Assembly: GCA_022559985.1 (NCBI GenBank)
Contig: JAFJTR010000079.1
Location: 62,001-126,000, forward strand
Length of the DNA: 64,000 bases
Source of the DNA: Parastagonospora avenae f. sp. tritici 18332-5
Taxonomy: Eukaryota > Ascomycota > Dothideomycetes > Pleosporales > Phaeosphaeriaceae
Reading direction: 5' to 3'
Positions 22,969-33,686 of this stretch are shown here, piece by piece. Each line of letters opens with the position of its first letter. Within the stretch, counting starts at the first letter, position 1. The notes beneath the pieces were generated by a model. It was not told the origin of the DNA, ran no database searches, and saw only the letters and a list, made by a program, of their open reading frames with translations. Position numbers and translations under genes: made by a program.

Positions 22969-24630
22969 ATGTTGGGATTTCACAGAAGGACGAGGTCGCT
23001 TATTCCGGTGAAGGAGTTGGGCAAGTACGACAAGGTGCCAGCGCAAGAGGTGGAAGAGGAGCTATATACCAAGGAAGAGGCGGATGATTTCGATGTCACG
23101 AGTGGGCAAGACAAGTCGAGGAGCAGGCAACTAATGCTGGTCTACATTGTATTTCTGGCTGAAGCGTAAGTTCTGCATTCACGTGATGGTCAAGAGTCCG
23201 TGTCACGTTCGCTTACACTCTCGTTCTGCAGTATTATGGCTTCCAGCCTGCAACCCCAGCTCCAAATGCTCCTCTCATCATCCGACTACTGCGGCAATCT
23301 CTCCACGTCCTACCTCCGGAGCATACTCGACTGCGCATACGCGTTTGGCGGAACCAGTGGGCTCTTCTGGGGCTACCTCACAGACCGGATGGGACGCCGA
23401 CGTGTCACGCTGCTTGGATTGTGGACCATGTTCGTTTGCTGCTTGAGTGGGGGCTTCGTCACCAGCCTCGGGGGGTGTGCCATCTTCCGTTTCTTCGCAG
23501 GCATGGCCAGCTCAACGATTGTTTGCACCAGCTTGACCATGATTGGAGATCTAAGCACAACTGCAGATGCCAGGGCCAAGAATGTCGCGAGACTTCCATT
23601 GATCTCGCTCTGTGGCTCCCTCGGGCCTCTTATGCAAGGAATGGTTTCGGAGAGTCTCCAAGCTTACGGCATGCTATGGGAAAAATTCCCGACCCTGGGT
23701 TCCGAACTCGCATGCGGTACTGCTCTCTTTGCCATCGCACTCGTAGCGTCTATCTTCCTTAAGGAAACACTGCCAATGCAGTCTTCGGTAGACAACATGG
23801 ACTGCGAAAAGGCCGCCTTTCTTGCCCGCGATTCGTCGGACACAGGCATCACCCTCGTCGACGTCATCGCCCGCCCGGAGCCTATCAAGATCGCACAATT
23901 CCTTCAGGCGCCCTCCTTCATTGTCTTGTTATCCTCGTTCTGCTTGCTGTCTCTCCACGCCGCGACTTTCGACGTTCTGCTCCCACATCTCGGTCATAGC
24001 GACTCGCAACATGGCGGTATGGGCATTCCATGCGAGTGGCTTAGCATTGTCGTTTTGATTGTCCGGGGCGTTGCTGGCGTGGCCGTCTTCTTCGCTATTC
24101 CATATGCGATGCAGAAGTACGGTCTCGTCAGAATTTATCGCTCCGTCTCGCTTTTGTTTCCTGCGATCTATGTTTTGACACCTCTCCTTGCGGTTTTAGC
24201 CTCGTCATGCCCTGCTTTTGTTCCGGTGGTATCTGTCTTGAGCATTTTGGTCAAGCATACGCTAACAGGAGGTGCGCTTGTTTGCGTTGCGCTGCTTGTT
24301 CTGAACACCACGCCTGATGCTTTCTCTGCGGGCACTGCAGTGGGCATGTTGCAGGTCGCTAGCCTGTTCAAGGCGTTTGCTGTCGCGGTGTCTGGCACAA
24401 GTTACTACTTCAGCGACGATGTGAGCGTGCAGACGACGAATCTGGCGCTTTGGTCTTGTTTGGCCTTGTTCGGAGCTGTTGGTGCAGGTCTGGCATGGTT
24501 CGTGAGAGAACGGCCGAGTGTTGAGATGGACTGGCCAAGTGAGGTTCTCAGGTGGGAGATGTGCTTCGATGCAGACGCGGAAAAAGGAGGTGTCGAAGAG
24601 GATCTGGAGAGCCTCCTAGGAGATGACTAG
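22969..24630 (+). CDS. Major facilitator superfamily transporter
   Basis: Two exons, 22969-23165 and 23232-24630, with a 66-nt intron (GTAAGT...GCAG), encode 531 residues. A ~55-residue hydrophilic cytosolic N-terminus leads into hydrophobic spans consistent with 12 helices. Between spans 2 and 3 is the MFS motif-A loop GYLTDRMGRRRV. The segment around YCGNLSTSYLRSILDCAYAFGG resembles the fungal group related to yeast YCR023C and plant ZIF-like carriers, known as probable proton-coupled exporters of small molecules. The middle loop between the two six-helix halves is long and charged, and the C-terminal tail is acidic. The substrate cannot be told from sequence. No biosynthetic cluster surrounds it. 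Confidence 0.88.
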
Positions 24631-25454
24631 GTGCGAGTTGTTAATCTTGTTCATATGTCTTCATGTCCATTTGCTTTGTCCCGTAAACTCTCAGCTCGTC
24701 ATTCCAAGCGTACTATCATTCCGTGTTGTATGAGTACATAGTGTAGCGCGGCATCATGTTCGTATAATATCAGTGCTTGTATGTGCGTATCCGAACCTAT
24801 CCTGAACATGCGTGCGCCTCACAGCTTTTGGCGGGCTTGTGAAGCATTTGAGCAGCATGCAGCTTCGTCTTGATGATCATCAATGGCATCGCTCGAGGCG
24901 AATCTCACGGCACGTGACCAACAGACAGAGGAGCACTTGAGGGTGCATGGACATGCAACCTGAAACGCGCCAGGCGGCATGCACGTTGTCGACAAGAGCA
25001 TGTGAAGACGCGCTCGGGCCGCCAATCACCACGTTGTCGATGAATGCTCATGAGATGGCGCAGGCATGCGAGTATCGATTGAAGAAACGCATACTCCCCC
25101 ATATGGTCTCCGCAACTGCCAGGGCTTCGGAATCTTAGTGGAAGCAGTATGGGGACTAGGGCGACGTTGCGGCAAGCTAATGCCTGTGATGCAACGGCGG
25201 GAGACCCCTGCATGGAAACAACACGGCTAGAATGAGCAGGACCGCGGGTCGTTTGCTGTCGCGACCATAGGGGCACCTTTCTCTCCAGCGTCCTGTCGTC
25301 GTCGCTCTTTCCCATCACAATACGCGCAGCGGTTTGTTTACCTCGCCCGCCTCTGTACCACCAACACGCGCCACCACCACCGCCCCCGCATCAACACTCG
25401 CATATCCCCACCCAACCACATATCTAGCAACAACAGCAATATTCCCACTGCGCC
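24631..25454. other. Intergenic, MFS transporter to NTF2-like gene
   Basis: About 820 bp. The right end (25330-25450) is CA-rich leader sequence before the next ATG. Open frames on the minus strand (24905-25318) show no domain or codon bias typical of neighbours. Confidence 0.4.
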
Positions 25455-27249
25455 ATGTCACTCCGCGAAATCTACGCGGCCTTCCTGGCCAATCCGTCCA
25501 CGGGCGCATTGGCTGGCAATGCCACGCTCCACTACATCACCACCCTCACCAGCATAAACGACGCAACAGCCATCATCAAGCACCTGTCCGTCCAGGAGAA
25601 GCTACTAAAGAAGAAGAGCGAGAAGATTCTCGATGCCATTGCGGGCCAGCATGCACTTAGCGTCGACGTAGACACGACCATCGAGTTCCAGAACGGCGGC
25701 GGCGCATACCTGCCAGGCCTGGATGACAACTTTGTGTCGGACAGGACCGTCACCTTCCCTATGGTAAAGCTGCACTCGAATTGCCATGGCAGGCTCAACT
25801 CGGCTAACTCTTCCAGATCCATAAGGTGCACTTCGACGGCGCAGGCAAAATCACCCAAATCCGCCTCTACTGGGACCAGGGCGCACTACTCAAGCAGATC
25901 GATGTGATCGGCGCGCGCTCGCGCAACTGGCCGATTCGCGAGAGCCAGGAACAGTCCAAGCTGATCGCTTCCACTGCGGCGGCCGTTGCGCAGCCAGACT
26001 CAGAGCCAGCCTCGCGCCGCTCCACCACCTCCCGAGGCGCAGACGAGGTCTCTATTGCGTCGCGCTCGCGCGGATCCACCAACAATGCGATGAACGACCC
26101 GCATGCCTCCCTCTCGCTGTTCCAGAACCGAAGCATCGACGAAGACGACGAATCGCAAGACTCTAAGCCGATAGCACCGCGTGCCCAGTCAGCGAAGCCG
26201 CCTCCTCGCGAGTACTCGGAGCTGTTCGTCGGTGAGAACTCGGCCTCCCCGTCGCCATCACCACAGAAGATCCCCGTCAAGGCAGGCAGCGGCAAGAACT
26301 ACAAAGCCAGCCGTCTATTCGAGGAGGACGAGGAAGAGGACACCGCAGCCGTCAAGGGCCCCGGCGTCAAGACGAACCCAAAGAAGTACGAGCACTTTAC
26401 GTTTGGTGACGGCCCAGAGGAGGACTCGTCAAAGGTCCGGAGCACAGCGCGCGCTCAGTCCAAGGGCAAGGGCCAGGCCAACTGGGACTTCGAGGACTTT
26501 GCGACACCAGCCAAGACCAAGACCAAGACGCAGCCCCAGGCCGTCCGACACTTCGGTTGGAGCGACGATGAGGTTGGTCCTTTCTACCAGCCAGAGATGC
26601 TCGAGGTTGCCTCCGTGTCTCTGCTCCCCATTGTGTGACTGCTTGCTGACATGGTTTACCACAGGAGACTTCCCCAGTGCGCCGCCCCGTTGTCCACAAG
26701 GCGCGCCCCGATGCGGACCCACACTTTGAGTTTGTCGATGACGGCACGCCAGAAGGCCAGCGCAAGCTTGCCTCGACTAAGGGTCGCACATCTAACAAGG
26801 GCATGGGCTTGTACCAAGACCACGTCATGGGCACTACCGCGGGTGACGCTGATGATGCTCCGTATGACGACGACCAGCGCCCCTTGAGCGATGTCACGCA
26901 CAACATCAAGAACGAGAACCGCAAGAAGGACTTTGGTGCACATTGGGACATGAATGACGAGAGCCCTGCAGCCAAGAACGCGCCACCGAAAAAGCCTTCT
27001 GTCGACCACAAGGCTACCAAGACGAACTGGTCCCTCTACCAAAACTCTCCTGAGACTCGCGCTGGCATCAACGTGGCTGGTAATGGTATGGGAACTCGCA
27101 AGGGTGCTGAATCATTCTCACTCTTCGACGAGTCTCCTGGCAAGAAGGAGAACAACACCACCAACAAGCAGGGCACCTCGCGTGGTATTGTCACCCAAGG
27201 TGATGGCATGGGCGGCAAGAAGGGTACAGAATCGTTCTGGGACTTTTAG
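25455..27249 (+). CDS. NTF2-like-fold protein with long disordered W/F-motif tail
   Basis: Three exons, 25455-25763, 25817-26572 and 26665-27249, with introns of 53 and 92 nt, phase 0 at both joins, give 549 residues. The first ~150 residues look like a SnoaL/NTF2-like fold: helical start (LREIYAAFLANP), then strands including VDVDTTIEF and, across intron 1, KVHFDGAGKITQIRLYWDQGALLKQI. No catalytic residues are evident. The remaining ~400 residues are charged, Ser/Pro/Lys-rich and probably disordered. They carry repeated short aromatic motifs: NWDFEDFATP, HFGWSDDE, HWDMNDESP, NWSLYQNSP, SFSLFDESP and the terminal SFWDF. Two Gly-rich KGAESF/KGTESF boxes accompany them. Function unknown; the regular aromatic-acidic motifs suggest repeated docking sites (inference). 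Confidence 0.75.
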
Positions 27250-27654
27250 GTTGCTCGCAGCGCGCTGTCTGGACCACGGTCGCTGATAGACGATAAGCAT
27301 GGCGCTCACGACGGATCTGATGCTACGATATAGTTTCCTTGTCCGCTGGTCTCGCAAAGCCGCTGAGGCTATTGCTCTTGCCGCTCATGTTCAACAGTCA
27401 GCTTGTGTTGAAACATCATGTCTTTTTTGGTATCATTGGAACAAATTGGGTTAGAAAACTATGGCTGGCAGGGTATGCTCGCTATCGTATGACAATGAGG
27501 CCCAACTAGCATGAATGAATAACTATACAAACCTGTGTATTGTGCTGTCGTGCGAAGACAGGTCCACTGAGCGAGAGACTTGTAGCTGAGACGTGTGCAA
27601 AGCTAGTAGGATCATAGCAATGTAGTCTTTGTCTAGGCCGTTCGTTCACCGGGG

Positions 27655-27849
27655 CACCAGGCCCCGGCAAAATTCATGACCGCTCTACACATGCGTGAAG
27701 TCATCTAAAAGTCTTTAGGGGCGCATTCGATAAGTCTATAAAGCAGTCTAGATACATTTAGTATTGTAAAATAATCTTGTCTAGCTTTACAAAAGATTTT
27801 GAATATTTCTAGGCTACCTCTTTGACAGGATTTCTGCCGGAGCCTGGTG
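27655..27849. mobile_element. MITE-like element, copy 1
   Basis: A 195-bp element bounded by 21-bp inverted repeats that match at 18 of 21 positions: left end CACCAGGCCCCGGC plus AAAATTC at 27655-27675, right end at 27829-27849 closing with GAGCCTGGTG. It contains no coding capacity. A second diverged copy is at 53402-53590, and the left end of this copy is identical over 21 bp to the right end of that copy in reverse complement. Differences between the copies include many C/T and G/A changes, compatible with repeat-induced point mutation. No target-site duplication is clear. It lies between two tail-to-tail genes. Confidence 0.65.
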
Positions 27850-27995
27850 ATGCCGTGAATAGTTCGGTCGATCCGGTCAGTCTCATCACTCGCAATAACG
27901 CCACACATGCCAAAGGGAATATCGTTTTGACATATCATCTCATTACTCATTTAATACTCATTTGATACCTGGAGTTTGCTCCATCCAGGCTATCA

Positions 27996-29302
27996 TCAGT
28001 CCTCTTTGCTGAAAACGACTTCCAACTCATCTCCAACCCGGAATGCATCCACATTCCCATCCCACTTGATGTACCTAATCTTCGCCTTCAGCCCCATCCT
28101 TCCTCGATATCCCTTCTCGCTCAACGCACCCCAAACAGCACGGAACGCTTCACCCTCGCCTTCTCTCTCCTTATCCTTGTCATCGAACCATACGCCCATG
28201 TTGGCAACGCGGCTCAGATCGTCAGCAGGGCCCATGGACGCCCATATATCCCATGGCAGATATCTAACAACTACTTCATCAAGCGTGCATGTATCATCCA
28301 TCAGTACCTCGAGGGCATGCACACATACTTGTACCCAGTAGCGTATCTTGAGCGGCAGTGTGTAACTGGGGCGCGTGACGCTGCGGTGGTGGTGGGACTC
28401 GCGGGATATGAAGTAGAGCGGGATGGTGATGCTGAGTAGGTTGAAAGTGGGGGAGGCGAGGTAGGTGAAGAGCGGGGTGACTTCCATTTGCACGAGTAAG
28501 TCGAGCTTGGTGGACATGTCTTCTCGAGATAGAGAACGGGCGTCATCGGGATTTGGATGGTGGGAGGGGTCGGTGAAGGGGTAGTGACCTCCGAAGCCGA
28601 AGGGGTCGTTAAGATCCGGTGGCTGGACTGCGGGAGGTTGTTGGAAGGACGGATACAAGTTGGCGTCGGATGGGTCGTAGAAGTTATCATCGTAATGGCC
28701 GCCCTCGTGGTCGTACTCGTCGTAGTGGCCGTTGTATTGGGCGCCGCGAAGATAATCTACATCGACTTCTTGCTCGTCTTGCTCCCAGTACCAGTCGTCT
28801 CTTCCCTCTTCTCGGTCAGGCGGGTAGTGGGTCAGGTTGGGAAAAGTGACCCAATCCAGCTCAATTCTCTTCATCCACTTGAGCCATTGTCGTCGCCCCG
28901 GCCCGTTCTGCTCTTCGATCTTTTCCAGCAGGGATTTGAGCACAAAGGGGCCGCAGCTGAGGAAGACAGTATGGTCCTTGAGCAAGACTTCGAGGGCTTC
29001 GCGGGCAACCTGGCGGTTGACGAGGAAGTACTCATGGTGGAGGACCAGCAAGATCGCCGCCGCGCTGGGCTTGAAGTACTTCAGGTTGCGGCGTTCAATG
29101 CGCAGAGCACGCAGGCTCCGGTCATCGTCTATCCGAAGGGCATAGTCGTAGATCTGAGCCAAGTCAGCCCGCGACCAATTGCAAAGAGCTTGGAGTTGCT
29201 AGGTACCAGATCACGGAGTTCGCGGGGCAGTCTCAAGAAGGGAAAGGCGGCTTTCAACACCGCAGCGGCTGCAATTTCTTCCGTTTGGGCGCCCACTCCC
29301 AT
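27996..29302 (-). CDS. F-box-like protein
   Basis: Two exons, 29207-29302 and 27996-29153, with a 53-nt intron (GTACCT...TCAG) joined in phase 0, encode 417 residues. The join rebuilds an F-box-like motif common in fungal families, LRLPRELRDLIYDYAL, at residues ~24-39. F-box proteins recruit substrates to SCF ubiquitin ligases through Skp1; in many fungal families of this kind ligase activity is not shown. The middle (~residues 140-220) is rich in Asp, Tyr, His and Pro and likely disordered. The C-terminal part is more ordered (KLDLLVQMEVTPLF, LKIRYWVQVCVHALEVLMDD). No substrate-binding repeats such as LRR or WD40 are seen. A MITE-like element lies about 150 bp beyond its stop. Confidence 0.7.
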
Positions 29303-32300
29303 TTTCGGAGATGCAGTGGTCTCCGTCCTTGCCTCTCTGGTCACCGACGCGTTGCCTTCGTGCTGTGTGTCGTGTGTCGTGTTGCATGCAGCGTACAGCA
29401 AGCCCAGGCCGGCCCGGATGTGCCCACTCTGCCGCCTTGCGCCCCGCGTCGCGCACGTTGCAAAATCTCCGGTACGCTAGCACGTGATGATATGATCGCC
29501 GGACGCCGTGATAGGGTGCGGAGGATCGACCGTTGGCTGCCCGGGCCAGGTCTGGTCCTGCAATGCCCACGTCCACACGCGCAGACTACTGCAAACCCAA
29601 CGCCCATGCAGCTTTGAAGGCTGTCTACAATTCTTTGGGACCCAAGTGCTCAATAGCCGCCCCATTGCAACGGCCAGCTTGCCCTTAGGTACAATGAAAA
29701 ATTTCATGCAGTCAGCAGGAGAGCCGGAATAGCACGTCTCAGAAAGATTTCGGTTGCCAATGGCACGTTACGAAGCAGTACCGGCTACCTCGTCTGGACC
29801 GAAAGGACACGACGTAAATCATTGACCGCTTTAGCCCTTGTACCACACGAGCAAGCGTCTATGCTGCAGTGTCGTGCGATTCCGGTCCTTTTGTATATTG
29901 CTTCTCGAAATGCAACCAGCATTCCCTGTCCTGCACGAGTCAGGGGCTGTACAGTGCAATTGTACCTACCGCTTCGGCACATCACTCTGTAATAAACTGG
30001 GTAGGTACTCGACGACATGGGACACGTTGACTAGGTGCTTCGGCGGCTTTGTTCATTGCAAACGCATGAGAGTCATGCATGCCGTCATGTCATCTGAAGT
30101 CGTCAGTCCATTTCCGGCGCATGTCACTTCACCGTACGCTAGAGAAGTTCCAAATATCAACGCTGAGCGCGTAACAACCTGGCCGAGCTAGCAATACACC
30201 TGTGACACGATCAAAGCCTCAACAGTCGCACCTGCTACCGGCTACCGACTGCTGGCAGTTGACGCGTCGATGCACAGCATCAGTACTCAAAGGCTGTGTC
30301 TCAAGGTGAGATGGTGTACTGATAACGTGTTGTCTAGTGGCACCACATAATCAGCTGAGATTCTGCGCGTCCGCCGGTGGCGTAGATCGGGCAATTCTGG
30401 GCGGCGTGGGCAGGCCGTGTGCCTACATGCATGGAACAACTGTAAATTCAGTGAAGGAGCCATGTATGCGGTAGTTCATACCAATGTGTACCGTTGCTAC
30501 AACAACGCCAGGTACAGCAGATGAGGTTTCGCAGAGGAAAAAAACTCTCGCGCTAACAGTTGAGCAAATGTCGTGTATCTACCTAACGTTTCAGCCTCTG
30601 CATGCTGGCGTAGTCACTGGTCATGAATGGGCCGGTTAGTCCATTTGACACGATGCGAGTGTGTTCCCGAATACCTTGGTCAGAAGTGGATGAGGGAAGC
30701 AGGCTCCGTGGTTCGAGACAGCGCTTATTGCGGGGTATGATACACCTGTATTGTTCAACCATTCTCGCAGAGTACAGAGCATGCATTGACACCTAGTACC
30801 GAGACCGTTTTTCTTCAAGACCTGGTTGCTGGGTCTGCGTCTTGTTACACGACTCAGAACAGTGGCGACGGTGAGACGCCATGTGGTAAGTATGGTACGT
30901 GGATTGACCGCAAGCTGAGCAGATGAGCAGCCAGGAAGTCCGCAGATGGCGGTGAGGTCGCAAGCAAACATGTCAATCTTGGGAAGGCTCTTCAAGTGGT
31001 ACCTCGAGAGCTGGCGTTGCGCACGGGACATTCATTTGTCGGTCGTGTAACCGAATGATCATGTCACAAAAGGGTCGCTCTCCTGCTTTGTCTCAGATGA
31101 CGAAATTGCAAAGAAGTTTGGCTCGATGAGCATTTGGAATTGCTGCTAAGGTGGTCTGAGCCCGTGATCGACTTTGAGCAGCCGATTTGGAGAGGTATGT
31201 TGCATGGTAAGAGGATGCTCGATTGCGTGGCATTCTGTCTGCTTGAGTGGGCAGGTCCGAAGTGCGGCTTGGCGTGAACGACACTCGCTCACCCCATGAA
31301 ATCGTGCCCGGTATTTTTCCCACCTGCTCTTACTAGGGAAGGGTGCATTTGCTTGAGCGTGGCCATGGCTTCTAGGCACGCTGATGGTGCTAGTCTGGCT
31401 TCGGACATTGTCGTGTTCCTCCCTGAAGAGAGCAGCACAGACCGAGGGTGGGCCTATTCGTCGGCTTTAAGCACTGTATTTTCTGCGTATGTACCTGGAA
31501 TCCTGGATTCCAGGGTGGTTGCTGGAATGTCACCGTCTCGCCAGATGTGGAGGGAACACAAAATGGGACAACTGAGCCGAAGGATGTCGAGACTAGGCGC
31601 GGAGATGCGCCGTAGATCCCATTGCGAGTGCTGTGCGCTTGTGCTACGGCCGATCAGCAGCGGCGATTGGTGGGCAAAAACGAGCACGGTAGGGGAGTCG
31701 CGGATGATCTGGCAGAAGTCGGCGCGCAGTGAATGCAGTCGGTCAGTGGCACGGCTCAATGCGATGCTGCAAGATTCAGGAATCAACGTGCGGTTTGCCT
31801 GGGCGGGCACGACGAGGTTCTGTATGTTGAGCATGGGGAGCCCGCTAGCGGACCGAGTCGATGCAGGTCAACGGTGTTGGTCGGCCATGCAGTACACAGT
31901 ATGCGAGCAGCGACGCACACAGCTGCCCGGTGGCTGAATGAGGCTGCAGCAGGATCCAAGGCGTGTCGCCAGTCTCGTGGGCTGCGATAGCGATCAGCAC
32001 CTGCGCACGCAGCGGGCAGTGGGCAGAGTTTGCTTTTCTCGGCGCTCTCGCCGGTTGGGCACCTCGTGGCGGCGCGGGCGCCAGTGCTGGGTTTGGCTAA
32101 AGTGACGATGGATGGCACCACTACCCACTCGACTACTCCTAGGTACCGGGCAGCTATGGCGCACCACAGCCAGACGGGACGGCTCTATGCCCGCATCTCG
32201 CGCCCTCTTCGGCTGTGCCTGCCTGGCTGCCCATCTGCATGCGCGCGCTCACGCTCACAGACACGCTCAGACTCGGCGGCGCTGGAATGCGCGCGGTGAT

Positions 32301-33686
32301 GCGACTGCAACCCTGTCATGTGCGGTGCCGTCTGACGGTGGAGCCGTTCATGTTCGTTCGCGCGGAGGCAGGGAGGCCATATTAAGTGCAGCTAGCCGCC
32401 GCTAAGACGGCTGGCTAGATACACGAGGCCTCGATTGAACGATTCCCACGTGTGGCCGGCTCAGGCTCTGGGCACCACCATCTGCAGCAATTGGCTGGAC
32501 TGGCTGTCCCCCAGGGCCTTGCTGATCACAGCCCACAGCCTTTTGCAACTACTCTGTGCTGTGCTCCTCCTCTTCGACTCCACGCAGCGTAGCACCACCA
32601 GTCTGTCCAGGCCCACGGCTGCCCGTTGCTTTCTTGTGTCGCCTCGACGCCCGCCGTGCTCCCTCGACGCCCTTGGACCACCAGTGCTCCGCCCATGCAA
32701 GGCACGCCGACGCCTGCGCTCGCTCACCCGCCCGCAACGGACACTTTGCTGCTGTTCCTTTGCCCTCCCACCCTCGCCAGAACCTGTACGCGATCCGGAT
32801 GTCTGCCGAGATTTGTTGAACGCTGAGCAGCCTCTTCTCCACGCGCACTGCACCGCGACGTCTGCCGTGCCTTGTGCCTTTTCTTTTCACGGCCGAGAAG
32901 CATTCCGAGAAGCCTAGTCGGACCTCGTTCGCCGTGTACCACGACGAGGCGCCACCACCAGGAGCAGCTCCCACCGCGATCCCCCTCCAGGCCCGTCTTC
33001 TCCCGCGGCCAGCAGGAGCAGCACCTTCACTGCAGCCACATCTCGTTCGGCTGCCTCCTCACTAGCAGCCCCGTAACTCCACACGCAGCGCGCGGTGCGG
33101 CTATCGCCAGTTCGGCTTGGAGCGCTGCTGCACGCCAAAAGAGGCCTCCTCGGCATCGTCATCGGCGAATTCGACGTCGACTACCACACTGGAAGCCACT
33201 CCAGGGCTGGACCGCGCGACCACCCAATTGCGCCTGCCCTGGGTTTCCAACCTTGGCGCGCCTGGAGATTTGTTCTGCCCCGCCTCACCACCTGGAAGCA
33301 TCCCCTTTGGGTAGGAGCCATCCAAACACGCTTCTGTGCGCCCTCGTCTCCCGCACCTCGCACTGCATCTCTCGTTTCTTCAGTCACTCTCTCACTCTTT
33401 CTCTCCTTCTCCTTCTCCTTCTCTCACGCTTTGCACACGCTGCTGCCATTCTTCACCACCGACCCGACCCGCGTCTTCTGTTCTCACTGACCCGTCCACC
33501 ACCGTCGTCCTCCCTGCCGACGCTGCCTGACCTATCGCTTCGGTCCGCTCTCGCACGTCATTGGCCCGCTCTCCTTACTGGCGCACTGTCTGCATCACCC
33601 ACCCGCAGCCCTCTCGCTCCATCCCCAGGTCGCTCCTCGACCTCGAGGTTGTGCATACTGACCGACGCCCCTTCTTGCGCTGCATC
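29303..33686. other. 4.4-kb gene-poor region upstream of the bHLH gene
   Basis: The longest gene-free stretch in the window. Several open frames (such as 31296-31937 plus, 31454-31834 minus, 32435-32917 plus and 32872-33768 plus) overlap each other on opposite strands and carry no recognisable domain, so I do not call them. The right ~1.2 kb is CT-rich, with a pure pyrimidine-like run at 33375-33425, and looks like a long 5' leader and promoter of the bHLH gene. A perfect 9-bp-arm palindrome lies at 31494-31514. Confidence 0.45.
31494..31514. repeat. Perfect short palindrome
   Basis: Arms CCTGGAATC and GATTCCAGG flank the triplet CTG, giving a perfect 9-bp inverted repeat in otherwise featureless sequence. 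It could be a dimeric protein-binding site or a small hairpin, or chance. Confidence 0.6.

Noticed and set aside
31296..31937. 213-codon plus-strand frame in the gene-poor region
   Set aside because: Overlaps a 126-codon minus-strand frame, shows no domain or splice extension, and has Ser/Arg-rich composition expected of random GC-rich sequence.
29303..33686. Possible secondary-metabolite cluster or transposon in the gene-poor stretch
   Set aside because: No transposase, reverse transcriptase, PKS/NRPS or terminal-repeat signal could be read on either strand.
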